From contig CAYMKE010000038.1 of NCBI GenBank assembly GCA_964390955.1, forward strand, positions 1 to 17,383: a DNA stretch of 17,383 nucleotides, written 5' to 3'. Below the pieces are notes generated by a model, which saw nothing but the letters and a program-made list of their open reading frames with translations, did not search any database and was not told the DNA's origin. Below, piece by piece: positions 7,553-15,679 of this stretch (positions are counted from its first letter, which is position 1; the number at the start of each line of letters is the position of its first letter). A program made the position numbers and the translations under genes. This DNA comes from CAYMKE01 sp964390955. Lineage in GTDB: Bacteria; Bacteroidota; Bacteroidia; Bacteroidales; JBBRXJ01.

Positions 7553-8827
7553 TTATTCTAAATTACCTGCTATTATTTCATGAAATGTATCCAATTGAAA
7601 ATAATTATTTGCTAATTCCAGCAATTTATCCGATGAGACTGCCCTGATCCTGTCAACAATATCCTGAAAATAATGGTATGGTAATCCGAATTTAACCAAC
7701 AGGTTCAGGCTATCTGAAATTCCATGTATCCCATCTGTCATACGCATCACTGAACCGATCAGATAATTTTTAACAATCAGTAGTTCTTCTCCTGGTACAG
7801 ACTCATTAAGCAATATATTTATTTCTTTATATATTTCATCAATCGCTTTTCGTGTTACATGAGATCCTGTTTCAGATACGATTACAAAATACCCCGACTT
7901 TTCCAGTGAATTAATTATGCTGCCAACACCATAAGTATAGCCTTTGTCTTCACGGATATTTTTCATTAAACGGCTGCCAAAGTATCCGCCCAAAATAGCT
8001 GTTAAAACCTGCATTTCAATGTAATCAGGATGATGACGGGTAAATAATTTTTTACCTATTCGTATTCCACATTGCACAGCGTCTTTCTTTTTTACATAAT
8101 GTCTTTGTTCTGATGAATGTGTTTCCTGCAAAGTGATTTTTTTATGTATCCCTTGTTTTTGAAATCGTCCAAAGTGGTACTGAACCAGTTCTAAAATATC
8201 GTCCGGCAAATCGCCTGTAATAATAATATGACAATTTGAAGGAATATAAAATTCATTGAAAAAATCTACCAGGTCTTTTCTGCTGATTTTTTCAAAATCA
8301 CGATATTCAAGCGCTTCTCCATATGGATGTGTATCTCCATACAAGACATTAAAGAATTTTTTCCGGGCTATGTATTTTACTTCTTGTTCCTGGATTAAAA
8401 AATGCTGTTTTTCCTGGTTAACAAGGATATTTAATTCTTTTTCAGGGAATACGGGATCGTGGATCATTTCACTCAAAAGCGGGAAAAGGTCGGAGCAAAA
8501 TTTTTTGAGAGTGGTCAACCCGGCCACTGCACGGTCTTTATCCGATTCCGTGTGCATATTGGCTCCATAATGATCAAGGATTTCTGAAATTTTTTCTGAA
8601 CTGTATGATATTGTACCTTCTTTAAGCATTGAATTGGTTATTGCAGCAATGAGTGGTTTGGGCTGATAGAATGAACCGGCTTTAAATACAATGTCAATTT
8701 TTACTGAATTTTGGCCTGTTTTTAACATATACAACGGTATTCCATTTGACAATATATGTTTTTGCGGAACAGGAAATTTAATTTTTTCCGGCACCTGAAA
8801 ATAAGGGGTGGCAATTCTATCAGGCAT
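7553..8827 (-). CDS. M16-family peptidase-like protein, non-catalytic partner subunit
   Basis: Second gene of a two-gene M16 operon, 424 aa from the ATG at 8827. The upstream gene stops with TAA at 8831-8829 and one base later this ATG begins (TAATATG), so translation is probably coupled. An earlier in-frame ATG at 8884 would overlap the upstream gene by 56 bp and adds residues that do not look like the family. The zinc-binding HxxEH is absent: the aligned positions read AITNS (62-66), so both histidines and the catalytic glutamate are gone. It keeps the C-terminal-domain signature of M16 partner subunits, with Arg286/Arg292 and GYTYGVGS (Tyr297, Tyr299). By analogy with two-subunit M16B enzymes, it should form a clam-shell heterodimer with the product of the first gene and help hold the substrate. 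No signal peptide is visible, so a cytoplasmic location is likely. Confidence 0.9.
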   Translation of the reverse strand: MPDRIATPYFQVPEKIKFPVPQKHILSNGIPLYMLKTGQNSVKIDIVFKAGSFYQPKPLIAAITNSMLKEGTISYSSEKISEILDHYGANMHTESDKDRAVAGLTTLKKFCSDLFPLLSEMIHDPVFPEKELNILVNQEKQHFLIQEQEVKYIARKKFFNVLYGDTHPYGEALEYRDFEKISRKDLVDFFNEFYIPSNCHIIITGDLPDDILELVQYHFGRFQKQGIHKKITLQETHSSEQRHYVKKKDAVQCGIRIGKKLFTRHHPDYIEMQVLTAILGGYFGSRLMKNIREDKGYTYGVGSIINSLEKSGYFVIVSETGSHVTRKAIDEIYKEINILLNESVPGEELLIVKNYLIGSVMRMTDGIHGISDSLNLLVKFGLPYHYFQDIVDRIRAVSSDKLLELANNYFQLDTFHEIIAGNLE

Positions 8828-8828
8828 A

Positions 8829-10073
8829 TTATTTGGTTTTTGAATGATAGTACAAAGTGCTGCAATTTTGTGGTTTAAATACATTGTTTGCTGTTTGTTG
8901 AACTTGTTCCGGGGTCACTGAACGGTAATTTTCAACTTCATGATTGATAAATCCGGCATCTCCCAGGAGTTCATAAAAAGAAAGATGAATGGCTCTGTTT
9001 TGTGTTTCAGTATTATTATAGATATGATTTGCTTCAAATTTATTTTTTACTTTTTCGAGTTCTTTGCCTTCCGGTAATGATGTTTTCATTTTTTCGATTT
9101 CTTCTGAAATAGCTTCATCGGCGTCTTTCATAGAAACATTTTTATTCAATTTTCCTGAAAATACAAATAAACCTTCTTCAAGTTCTCCGGATATATAAGC
9201 ATCTAATTGGTAAAACAATTTCTTTTGTTTAACCAATGATTGATATAGTCTCGAAGAATTTCCATTACTTAAGATATCAGAAATCATATCCGTAGCATAA
9301 AAATCAGGATGGTTTCTTGAGCACATATGATATACTTTATACATAGCATCAAAAGGAACATCCCGTTCTACATTCAAATACTGTTCATTTTTTTGCAACG
9401 GTTCTTTTGCTATGGTGTTGGCTGGTATTGAGCGATTTGGAATCTCTCCAAACCATTTATCGGCAAGTGCCAGGACATGATCAATTTCCACATTTCCTGA
9501 CACGGTTAATATAGCATTATTTGGTGCATAGTGCGTATAAAAAAACTGTTTTACTTCCTGAAGTGTTGTATTTTCAATATGACTGATATTTTTCCCGATT
9601 GTTGGCCATTGATACGGATGTACTTTGTACGCCAGGGGCCTGAGCAAAAGCCATACATCGCCATAAGGACGGTTTAAATATCGTTGTTTGTATTCTTCAA
9701 TGACCACATTTTTCTGTACATCTAATTTTTGTTGAGAAAAGTTTAATCCGAGCATTCTGTCTGATTCAAGCCAGAATGAAATTTCAAGATTGGCTGCCGG
9801 CAATGTCATATAATAAGAAGTGAAATCATTATTTGTGAATGCATTATTAGTACCTCCGGCCTTTTCTAAAGGGGTGTCGAATGACGGGATATTAAGAGAT
9901 CCGCCAAACATCAGGTGTTCAAATAAATGTGCAAAGCCAGTCCGCTCAGGTGATTCATGCTTTGACCCCACATTGTATAAAAGGTTTACAGCTGCAAGCG
10001 ATGTTGAACTGTCACTGTTAATGATCACACGTAACCCGTTGGTCAATGTTTCTGTATGGAATTTAATATTCAT
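8829..10073 (-). CDS. M16-family zinc peptidase, catalytic subunit
   Basis: First gene of the M16 operon, 414 aa from the ATG at 10073 (MNIKFHTETLTNGLRVI). The inverted zinc motif HxxEH is present as HLFEH at residues 49-53 (GFAHLFEHLMFGG), and the downstream ligand glutamate is in NVVIEEYKQR (residues 126-127). It therefore should bind zinc and cleave peptides or small unfolded proteins inside the chamber formed with its partner. Typical motifs TNNAFTNNDFTSYYMTLP and SGNVEIDHVL are also present. An in-frame TTG at 10109 extends the frame by 12 codons, but an exact -7 box (10107-10114) overlaps that TTG, so the ATG at 10073 is the better start. No signal peptide is visible. Substrate is unknown; related bacterial pairs are thought to act in protein quality control or peptide turnover. 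Confidence 0.93.
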   Translation of the reverse strand: MNIKFHTETLTNGLRVIINSDSSTSLAAVNLLYNVGSKHESPERTGFAHLFEHLMFGGSLNIPSFDTPLEKAGGTNNAFTNNDFTSYYMTLPAANLEISFWLESDRMLGLNFSQQKLDVQKNVVIEEYKQRYLNRPYGDVWLLLRPLAYKVHPYQWPTIGKNISHIENTTLQEVKQFFYTHYAPNNAILTVSGNVEIDHVLALADKWFGEIPNRSIPANTIAKEPLQKNEQYLNVERDVPFDAMYKVYHMCSRNHPDFYATDMISDILSNGNSSRLYQSLVKQKKLFYQLDAYISGELEEGLFVFSGKLNKNVSMKDADEAISEEIEKMKTSLPEGKELEKVKNKFEANHIYNNTETQNRAIHLSFYELLGDAGFINHEVENYRSVTPEQVQQTANNVFKPQNCSTLYYHSKTK

Positions 10074-10106
10074 TTTTCTTTTTATAGACTGACAATTTAT
10101 TGACCA

Positions 10107-10114
10107 CAAACATA
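10107..10114 (-). promoter_or_regulatory. -7 promoter box for the M16 operon
   Basis: The minus strand reads TATGTTTG, an exact TAnnTTTG match 33 bp before the ATG at 10073, giving a leader of about 27 nt. Its overlap with the possible TTG start at 10109 argues against that start. Confidence 0.55.
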
Positions 10115-10190
10115 ATTATTATTTTTTAATTGTTTTATTTTTTTGTGGTTACAAAATATTTTATCGTCAAAATTTATTTTATTGAATTTT

Positions 10191-10224
10191 TTTGAAGGAT
10201 TTTCATTGTAATGCTTTATACTTG
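10191..10224 (+). promoter_or_regulatory. Promoter for the ClC gene (-33 TTTG and -7 TATACTTG)
   Basis: TTTG at 10191-10194 is followed after 22 bp by TATACTTG (10217-10224), which has one mismatch to TAnnTTTG. The -7 element lies inside the first codons of the longest ORF (ATG at 10211), which supports the internal ATG at 10268 as the true start with a leader of about 37 nt. The spacing is slightly long. Confidence 0.4.
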
Positions 10225-10267
10225 CGTCGAGAAAAAATCCATTGCTTTTTTAATATTTCAATTTATT

Positions 10268-12043
10268 ATGATTAATATTTCTCCATGGGGAAGGTTTTTA
10301 TTATGGAGGTCAAAACATATAGATGACCGTCAGTTCATCAATATGTTGAGTGTTGTCATCGGGTTGGGTGTAGGATTTGCTGCAGTAATAATAAAAAACC
10401 TGGTACACTATCTTCGGATGTTTTTGGTTGAAGGGCTTCATGAAGAATTTAATAATTATTTATATATCATTTATCCTTCCATTGGTATTTTTCTTACAAT
10501 ATTGCTTATTCGTTTTGTTATAAGGATGGATGTGGGGCATGGTGTTCCAAAGGTATTATATGCCATATCAAAACAATCAAGTAAAATAAAACGTCATAAT
10601 TTGTTTTCATCCATACTGACCAGTGTTTTAACCGTGGGCTTTGGAGGTTCAGTAGGACTGGAGGGGCCGACAGTTGCTACAGGTGCCGCGGTTGGTTCAA
10701 GTGTCGGGGAACGGTTACATTTGAATTACAAACAACGAACTACACTTATAGTATGTGCATGTGCTGCTGCGATGTCAGCTATCTTTAAATCGCCAATTGC
10801 ATCTATTGTATTTGTTCTTGAAGTCATTATGTTCGATTTTTCAACGGCATCATTGGTTCCCATTCTAATTTCTTCAGCAACAGGAGCTCTTACATCTTAC
10901 ATGTTCCTTGGGAAAGATGTGCTACTTCCTTATACCATTAATGAACAGTTTCAGATGGAAAACCTGGTGTATTACATAATTCTTGGGGTTTTTGCCGGGC
11001 TTGTTTCACTGTACTTCACTAAAGTATATCAATTTACTGAAGAGGCTTTCAGGAAATTTAAAACATGGTATATAAAGCTCATTTTAGGAGGCATCATATT
11101 GGGTTTGTTAATATTCCTTTTTCCTTCACTCTATGGCGAAGGCTATAATTCAATCAATAGCATTCTGCATAACGATTACAGCTACCTGTTTGAACACAGC
11201 ATTTTTTACTCAATAAAAGATAGTATTTTTACTTTTTTAGGGGTCATAATATTGGTGATTTTTTTTAAAGCATTTGCCACCTCAATCACCTTTGCAAGCG
11301 GAGGGGTTGGTGGCATATTTGCCCCCACCCTGTTTCTGGGAGCACACGTCGGATTGTTTTTTACTATGTTTTTAAAATATTTTAATATTTCCCTTCCACA
11401 AAGTCATTTTGCTTTAATAGGCATGGCAGGATTAATATCAGGAATCCTTCATGCACCACTTACAGGAATTTTTTTGATTGCCGAAATAACAGGTGGTTAT
11501 GAACTATTTCTTCCGCTTATGATATGCTCAACTATTTCATTTATAACCATCCGTTTATTTGAAAGCAATTCGGTCTATACTTATCAGTTGGCACGAAGAG
11601 GCGAGTTAATGACGCACGATAAAGACAAAAAAGCATTGCTTATGATGGATGTGGGGAAAGTAATTGAAAAAGATTTCAATTCCATAACACCTGACGCTTC
11701 ACTGGGCGATTTGGTTAAAGTTATCAGGCATTCTCAACGAAATATTTTTCCCGTTGTAAATGAAGAGAATAAGTTTTTTGGAATCATTAAACTTGACCAT
11801 GTCAGGCATATTATGTTTGATAAAGAAAAATATAACACCTTCTTTGTAAAGGATATGATGTATATGCCCGAATTCATTATTACCCCGCAGGATTTAATGA
11901 GTAATGTGGTCAAAAAATTTCAGCAAAGCAACAGATTTACCATTCCTGTGCTTGCAGAAGGAAAATATTATGCAGGCTTTGTATCAAGAGCCAAATGTTT
12001 TTCAGCATATCAAAAAATGATCAAAGATCTATCAGAAGATTAA
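10268..12043 (+). CDS. ClC-family chloride channel/transporter with C-terminal CBS pair
   Basis: Integral membrane protein of 591 aa from the ATG at 10268. An upstream ATG at 10211 would add 19 residues outside the family pattern and overlaps the predicted -7 box. The ClC core spans about residues 20-440 with the three selectivity motifs: GHGVP at 90-94 (the GSGIP position), GLEGP with gating Glu132, and GIFAP at 349-353. The internal position equivalent to Glu203 of E. coli ClC-ec1 is Val186 (FVLEVIMFD), as in ClC channels and many GHGVP-type bacterial relatives; this suggests weak or absent proton coupling by the standard route. Two CBS domains fill the C-terminus (about 455-585), a likely adenine-nucleotide or ligand sensor. 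It is divergent from the M16 operon and its stop is 4 bp from that of the Crp-like gene. Anion transport is secure; channel versus exchanger is open. Confidence 0.93.
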   Translation: MINISPWGRFLLWRSKHIDDRQFINMLSVVIGLGVGFAAVIIKNLVHYLRMFLVEGLHEEFNNYLYIIYPSIGIFLTILLIRFVIRMDVGHGVPKVLYAISKQSSKIKRHNLFSSILTSVLTVGFGGSVGLEGPTVATGAAVGSSVGERLHLNYKQRTTLIVCACAAAMSAIFKSPIASIVFVLEVIMFDFSTASLVPILISSATGALTSYMFLGKDVLLPYTINEQFQMENLVYYIILGVFAGLVSLYFTKVYQFTEEAFRKFKTWYIKLILGGIILGLLIFLFPSLYGEGYNSINSILHNDYSYLFEHSIFYSIKDSIFTFLGVIILVIFFKAFATSITFASGGVGGIFAPTLFLGAHVGLFFTMFLKYFNISLPQSHFALIGMAGLISGILHAPLTGIFLIAEITGGYELFLPLMICSTISFITIRLFESNSVYTYQLARRGELMTHDKDKKALLMMDVGKVIEKDFNSITPDASLGDLVKVIRHSQRNIFPVVNEENKFFGIIKLDHVRHIMFDKEKYNTFFVKDMMYMPEFIITPQDLMSNVVKKFQQSNRFTIPVLAEGKYYAGFVSRAKCFSAYQKMIKDLSED

Positions 12044-12047
12044 ACTA

Positions 12048-12752
12048 TTACATTGATCCGTTTTGCAAAATATGATATAACTTCTCATAATTTAAAATAT
12101 CAATTATTTTTCCTTTTACGTCTATTATTCCAAGCCTCTTAAACTCAGTAAGTACCTTAATAAAATTCTCCCTGCTTATTCCAGAAAATTGAGCCAAATC
12201 TTTCCTGGATACCAACACGTTAAAACTATCTTTTTTGAATACTTGTTCACCTAAATAAATGAGTGTGTTTGCTACTTTTCCATAAATATTGTTATGTGTA
12301 TGTGTGAATTCTTTATTTTGTAAAAAATCAGCCCATTGAGATGATTCTTTGATGAGTTCAAGAAAAAAATTACTATTATGCAATAAAATACTTTTAACAA
12401 TATCAATATCAATATAATATATAACACTATCGTCCAAAGCAGTTAATGAAAAAACATGATATTTATTGGACAGCATAGCTGGCAATCCTGCAAAACTCCC
12501 CGGGGGTATCAAATTGGTAATATAATCTTTATCCTGAAAACAAACCTGGTTTTTTAGTATTCCGGAATAAACATATACAACATGGGTAATATTTTCTCCC
12601 TGTTTAACGATATTATCTCCTTTAGAATATCTTACTTTTGTCTTATTGTCTTCTAATATAGTTAATTCATTATCTTTAAGACTAATAAACAAACTATTAT
12701 ATGAACAAAAGCCCTCTTCTTGTTTTATATTTAATACTTGTTCAATATCCAT
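12048..12752 (-). CDS. Crp/Fnr-family transcriptional regulator
   Basis: DNA-binding regulator of 234 aa. Residues ~35-130 form the cyclic-nucleotide-binding-type beta roll (YSKGDNIVKQGENITHVVYVYSGILK, then PPGSFAGLPAMLSN). Residues ~150-225 form the Crp-type winged helix, with helix-turn-helix LVSRKDLAQFSGISRENFIKVLTEFKRLGII. The phosphate-binding cassette GE...R.A of true cAMP receptors is missing (GSFAGL instead). Only two Cys are visible (one near residue 16, one near 73), so neither cAMP nor an FNR-type 4Fe-4S cluster is likely as ligand. It diverges from lepA across 214 bp and converges with the ClC gene. Targets are unknown; regulation of the ClC gene or itself is only a guess from position. 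No -7 box was found for it. The family call is secure. Confidence 0.9.
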   Translation of the reverse strand: MDIEQVLNIKQEEGFCSYNSLFISLKDNELTILEDNKTKVRYSKGDNIVKQGENITHVVYVYSGILKNQVCFQDKDYITNLIPPGSFAGLPAMLSNKYHVFSLTALDDSVIYYIDIDIVKSILLHNSNFFLELIKESSQWADFLQNKEFTHTHNNIYGKVANTLIYLGEQVFKKDSFNVLVSRKDLAQFSGISRENFIKVLTEFKRLGIIDVKGKIIDILNYEKLYHILQNGSM

Positions 12753-12937
12753 ATTTTGAACGAATTGTTTTTTTAAGTTAATAACATTTACGATTATCCC
12801 TGAAAAAAAGTTTCATTAACTTTATTAAAAATGAGGTTCTACTACCATTTTAATAAAAATTGATTCTGATTATCATCATGTTCAACACATATATGAATAA
12901 GTCACGACTAAGGTATTCAATTTCGGGTTGAAATATC

Positions 12938-12945
12938 TATCTTTG
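12938..12945 (+). promoter_or_regulatory. -7 promoter box for lepA
   Basis: TATCTTTG is an exact TAnnTTTG match 21 bp before the lepA ATG at 12967, predicting a very short leader of about 15 nt. The -33 element is not clear. Confidence 0.5.
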
Positions 12946-12966
12946 TAAATATTTTAAAAGAATTCT

Positions 12967-14757
12967 ATGAAAGAAAACAGGAACTTTTGTATAATTGCAC
13001 ATATTGATCATGGCAAAAGTACATTGGCAGACAGACTTTTGCAAAAGACACATACAGTTTCGGAACGTGATTTTAAAGATCAGGCACTTGATGATATGGA
13101 TCTTGAAAGGGAGCGGGGGATAACAATCAAGAGTCATGCCATTCAAATGGATTATGAATACAAGGGAAAAGAATATTGTTTAAATCTGATTGATACTCCC
13201 GGACATGTTGATTTCACATATGAAGTTTCCCGTTCCATTGCAGCATGTGAAGGTTGTCTTTTACTTGTTGATGCCTCCCAGGGTGTACAGGCACAAACGA
13301 TATCAAACCTTTATCTGGCACTTGAACATGATTTGGAGATTATTCCTGTCGTCAATAAAATTGATCTTGATTCGGCAAAACCTGACGAAGTAAAAGATCA
13401 AATTGTAGAACTTTTAGGATGTACCAAGGAAGAAATATTGGAATCAAGTGCCAAAACCGGAAAAGGAATTGAAGAAGTGTTTAGTGCTTTAATTGAGCGC
13501 ATCCCTGCCCCAGAACGAAACACTGATACCCCTTTGCAGGCATTGATCTTTGACTCTGTTTTTGATGCGTACCGGGGTGTTATAGCTTATTTCAGGCTTT
13601 ATAACGGTTCGTTAAAAAAAGGCGACAAAATTAAATTTATGGCTACTGATAAGGTCTATTCTGCTGATGAGATAGGAATTTTAAAATTTAAACCTGAAAT
13701 TCGTAAAGAGCTTTATGCAGGTGATGTGGGATATATTGTAACCGGAATTAAATCATCTAAGGAGATCAAAGTTGGAGACACTCTGACTCACTCAGAAAAC
13801 CCTTGCACAAAAGCCATTGAAGGATTTGAAGACATTAAGCCCATGGTGTTTGCAGGGGTGTATCCAATAGATGCAGACGATTATGAAGAACTGCGAAATT
13901 CAATAGAAAAACTTCAATTAAATGATGCTTCATTAACTTTTGAACAGGAATATTCAAAGGCATTGGGATTTGGCTTTCGGTGTGGTTTTTTAGGGTTGCT
14001 GCATATGGAAATCATCCAGGAACGGCTTGACCGTGAATTTAATATTGATGTCATTACAACAGTACCCAATGTCTCCTACCTTATCAAGACAAAAGATGAA
14101 AAAGAATATTATATATCCAATCCGTCAGAATTGCCCGAATCACATATTGTAAATTCAATTGAAGAGCCTTATATTAATGCCCAGATCATCACAATAAGTG
14201 ATTATATAGGTTCTATTATAAAGCTCTGTGTTGACAAGAGAGGTGAATTAAAAAAACAAATATATCTTCCAAACAACAGAGTAGAAGTAATGTTTGAGAT
14301 ACCTTTGAATGAAATAGTATTTGATTTTTATGATAAGCTAAAAAGCATTTCAAAAGGATATGCTTCATTTGATTACCATCAGTCAGGCTATAGGCCTGCC
14401 AATCTTGTAAAATTAGATATTTTAATTAATCATGAAAGTGTAGATGCATTATCAACACTCATAAACAGAGACAATGCCTATCAATTCGGACGGGGGATTT
14501 GTCAGAAGCTTAAAGAATTGATTCCACGCCAACAATTTGAAGTAGCCATTCAGGCATCGATTGGCGCTAAAATTATTGCCCGCGAAACCGTTAAAGCATT
14601 AAGGAAGGATGTAACTGCAAAATGTTATGGCGGCGACATCACCAGAAAACGAAAATTAATCGAAAAACAAAAAAAAGGAAAGAAACGAATGCGCCAGGTA
14701 GGAAAAGTTGATGTTCCACAGGAAGCCTTTCTGGCTGTTTTAAGGATGGGAGACTGA
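12967..14757 (+). CDS. lepA: Elongation factor 4 (LepA), ribosome-associated translational GTPase
   Basis: Cytoplasmic GTPase of 596 aa, full length for LepA/EF4, which binds ribosomes and affects elongation and 30S assembly. G-domain motifs: G1 AHIDHGKST at residues 11-19, G2 RGITIKSHA, G3 DTPGH at 76-80 with the catalytic His80, G4 NKID at 130-133 and G5 SSAKTGKG. Domains II, III and V follow; FGFRCGFLGLLHMEIIQERL is diagnostic of LepA versus EF-G. The C-terminal LepA domain has GYRPANLVKLDILIN and GAKIIARETVKALRKDVTAKCYGGD. It ends KKRMRQVGKVDVPQEAFLAVL, the standard LepA tail. The ATG at 12967 gives the normal N-terminus. A likely separate promoter precedes the next gene, so lepA may be monocistronic with some readthrough. 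Confidence 0.98.
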   Translation: MKENRNFCIIAHIDHGKSTLADRLLQKTHTVSERDFKDQALDDMDLERERGITIKSHAIQMDYEYKGKEYCLNLIDTPGHVDFTYEVSRSIAACEGCLLLVDASQGVQAQTISNLYLALEHDLEIIPVVNKIDLDSAKPDEVKDQIVELLGCTKEEILESSAKTGKGIEEVFSALIERIPAPERNTDTPLQALIFDSVFDAYRGVIAYFRLYNGSLKKGDKIKFMATDKVYSADEIGILKFKPEIRKELYAGDVGYIVTGIKSSKEIKVGDTLTHSENPCTKAIEGFEDIKPMVFAGVYPIDADDYEELRNSIEKLQLNDASLTFEQEYSKALGFGFRCGFLGLLHMEIIQERLDREFNIDVITTVPNVSYLIKTKDEKEYYISNPSELPESHIVNSIEEPYINAQIITISDYIGSIIKLCVDKRGELKKQIYLPNNRVEVMFEIPLNEIVFDFYDKLKSISKGYASFDYHQSGYRPANLVKLDILINHESVDALSTLINRDNAYQFGRGICQKLKELIPRQQFEVAIQASIGAKIIARETVKALRKDVTAKCYGGDITRKRKLIEKQKKGKKRMRQVGKVDVPQEAFLAVLRMGD

Positions 14758-14798
14758 CAGCTTTGGTGGATTGTTTAGAAAATAATCCGTTCAAAGGG

Positions 14799-14829
14799 TT
14801 GACACCTTCATTAAACTTATGTATATTTA
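14799..14829 (+). promoter_or_regulatory. Possible promoter for the 259-aa gene
   Basis: TTG at 14799-14801 (within GGTTGACA), a 20-bp spacer, then TATATTTA (14822-14829), one mismatch from TAnnTTTG. The ATG is at 14851, leaving a leader of about 15 nt. Spacing is good, but both boxes are imperfect. Confidence 0.4.
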
Positions 14830-14850
14830 TAGTGTATTAAAAAAAAGAAT

Positions 14851-15630
14851 ATGAACGAAGAGAGTATTTATAACAGAATAAAAGAGTTATTTGGTAAATT
14901 TGAGAATTTCAATATTTTAGAAGAACAAATAGACCTGGATCTTCAAATGAAATACTTTGATTTTTCTAAAAAAATTAAAGAAGAGGTAAAAGATGAAGAT
15001 ATTGATATAGATGAAATGTCAAAAGAGCTTTTTAAAAAGGGAACATCACAGGAGAAAAAAAAACGCATCCTGGCAAATCTGGCTTCTGTTGAAGACGTTT
15101 CCGCATACCGGAAATTAGAAGAATTTGCTAAAAACGCAGAAGGTGAAATGAGAAATTGGAGCATTCTCGCTTTTCAGGAAAACAGAATGCTATTACAAAG
15201 TAAATTGCTTGATGAGAACCAGGTTTTTATTTCTACCGGCCTTGGAGGAAAAGGTTCTAAATTGAGATATTTTATTGTATTAATGTCAAAATCCGGGGAG
15301 AAATTTACACCAAAACAAAGACAACTTATACAAAAAGAGTTTGAATATTCTTTAAAAGAGCATGATATAGAAATAGAAAAAATGCATTTTCATAATAATA
15401 TTTCAACAATATTAGCACTTATTCCCATTGAAATTTCTGTAAAAGAAGTATTTACTTCAATAATTGATGAGTGTAATAAATATGGTAATTTTTTAATGTC
15501 CAATTTTATTGTAACCAATGTCAAACAGCTTTCATATAAAGAAATAAATCAATTTTTAGAAGAATACAGGGAAAATGAATTGAAAGACGAGAAGAAAAAT
15601 AATAAGAATAAAGGCAATGAGGATGAATAG
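14851..15630 (+). CDS. Conserved-looking 259-aa protein, function unknown
   Basis: I do not recognise a named family. The protein is soluble and charged, with no signal peptide or TM. Residues 1-60 are acidic and helical (KIKEEVKDEDIDIDEM). Residues ~68-120 resemble one or two HEAT-like helical repeats (ILANLASVEDVSAYRKLEEFA, MRNWSILAFQENRMLLQS). A compact middle region contains ISTGLGGKGSKLRYFIVL (about 127-145), whose glycine-rich turn before a basic beta strand looks conserved. The C-terminal third is predicted alpha/beta (SLKEHDIEIEKMHFHNN, ALIPIEISVKEVFTSIIDECNKYG). The tail is a disordered Lys/Glu/Asn stretch. It lies 93 bp after lepA with a possible promoter, and 45 bp before the putative muramidase gene with a small ORF bridging the gap, so the two may be cotranscribed. 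Confidence 0.8.
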   Translation: MNEESIYNRIKELFGKFENFNILEEQIDLDLQMKYFDFSKKIKEEVKDEDIDIDEMSKELFKKGTSQEKKKRILANLASVEDVSAYRKLEEFAKNAEGEMRNWSILAFQENRMLLQSKLLDENQVFISTGLGGKGSKLRYFIVLMSKSGEKFTPKQRQLIQKEFEYSLKEHDIEIEKMHFHNNISTILALIPIEISVKEVFTSIIDECNKYGNFLMSNFIVTNVKQLSYKEINQFLEEYRENELKDEKKNNKNKGNEDE

Positions 15631-15679
15631 ATCAAAATACAATATTGATCTTCTGAATAATAAAATACATCTGACGTGA
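15623..15679 (+). CDS. Possible 18-codon bridging ORF
   Basis: ATG at 15623 overlaps the stop of the 259-aa gene (ATGAATAG) and the reading frame ends with TGA at 15677-15679, overlapping the GTG start of the next gene (ACGTGA). The peptide is MNRSKYNIDLLNNKIHLT. The overlaps at both ends would allow stop-start coupling from one gene to the next. It could equally be chance in a 45-bp gap or the remnant of a longer N-terminus of the downstream protein. Confidence 0.25.
   Translation: MNRSKYNIDLLNNKIHLT

Noticed and set aside
8828..8884. Overlapping start of the M16 partner gene
   Set aside because: It would overlap the upstream gene by 56 bp; the ATG at 8827 directly follows the upstream stop and gives the expected N-terminus (MPDRIATPYF).
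10074..10109. TTG-initiated N-terminal extension of the catalytic M16 gene
   Set aside because: An exact -7 box overlaps the TTG and the residues before MNIKF do not fit the family; the ATG at 10073 is a better start.
10211..10267. 19-residue N-terminal extension of the ClC protein
   Set aside because: The likely -7 element TATACTTG lies inside these codons and the added residues are unlike ClC N-termini.
12861..12880. FNR-box-like TTGAT..ATCA in the Crp-like/lepA spacer
   Set aside because: The half-sites are separated by seven bases instead of four and the second half is incomplete; the AT-rich background makes this easy to find by chance.
14768..14788. Hairpin GGATT..AATCC after lepA as terminator
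   Set aside because: It has only a 5-bp stem and 11-nt loop with no following T tract.
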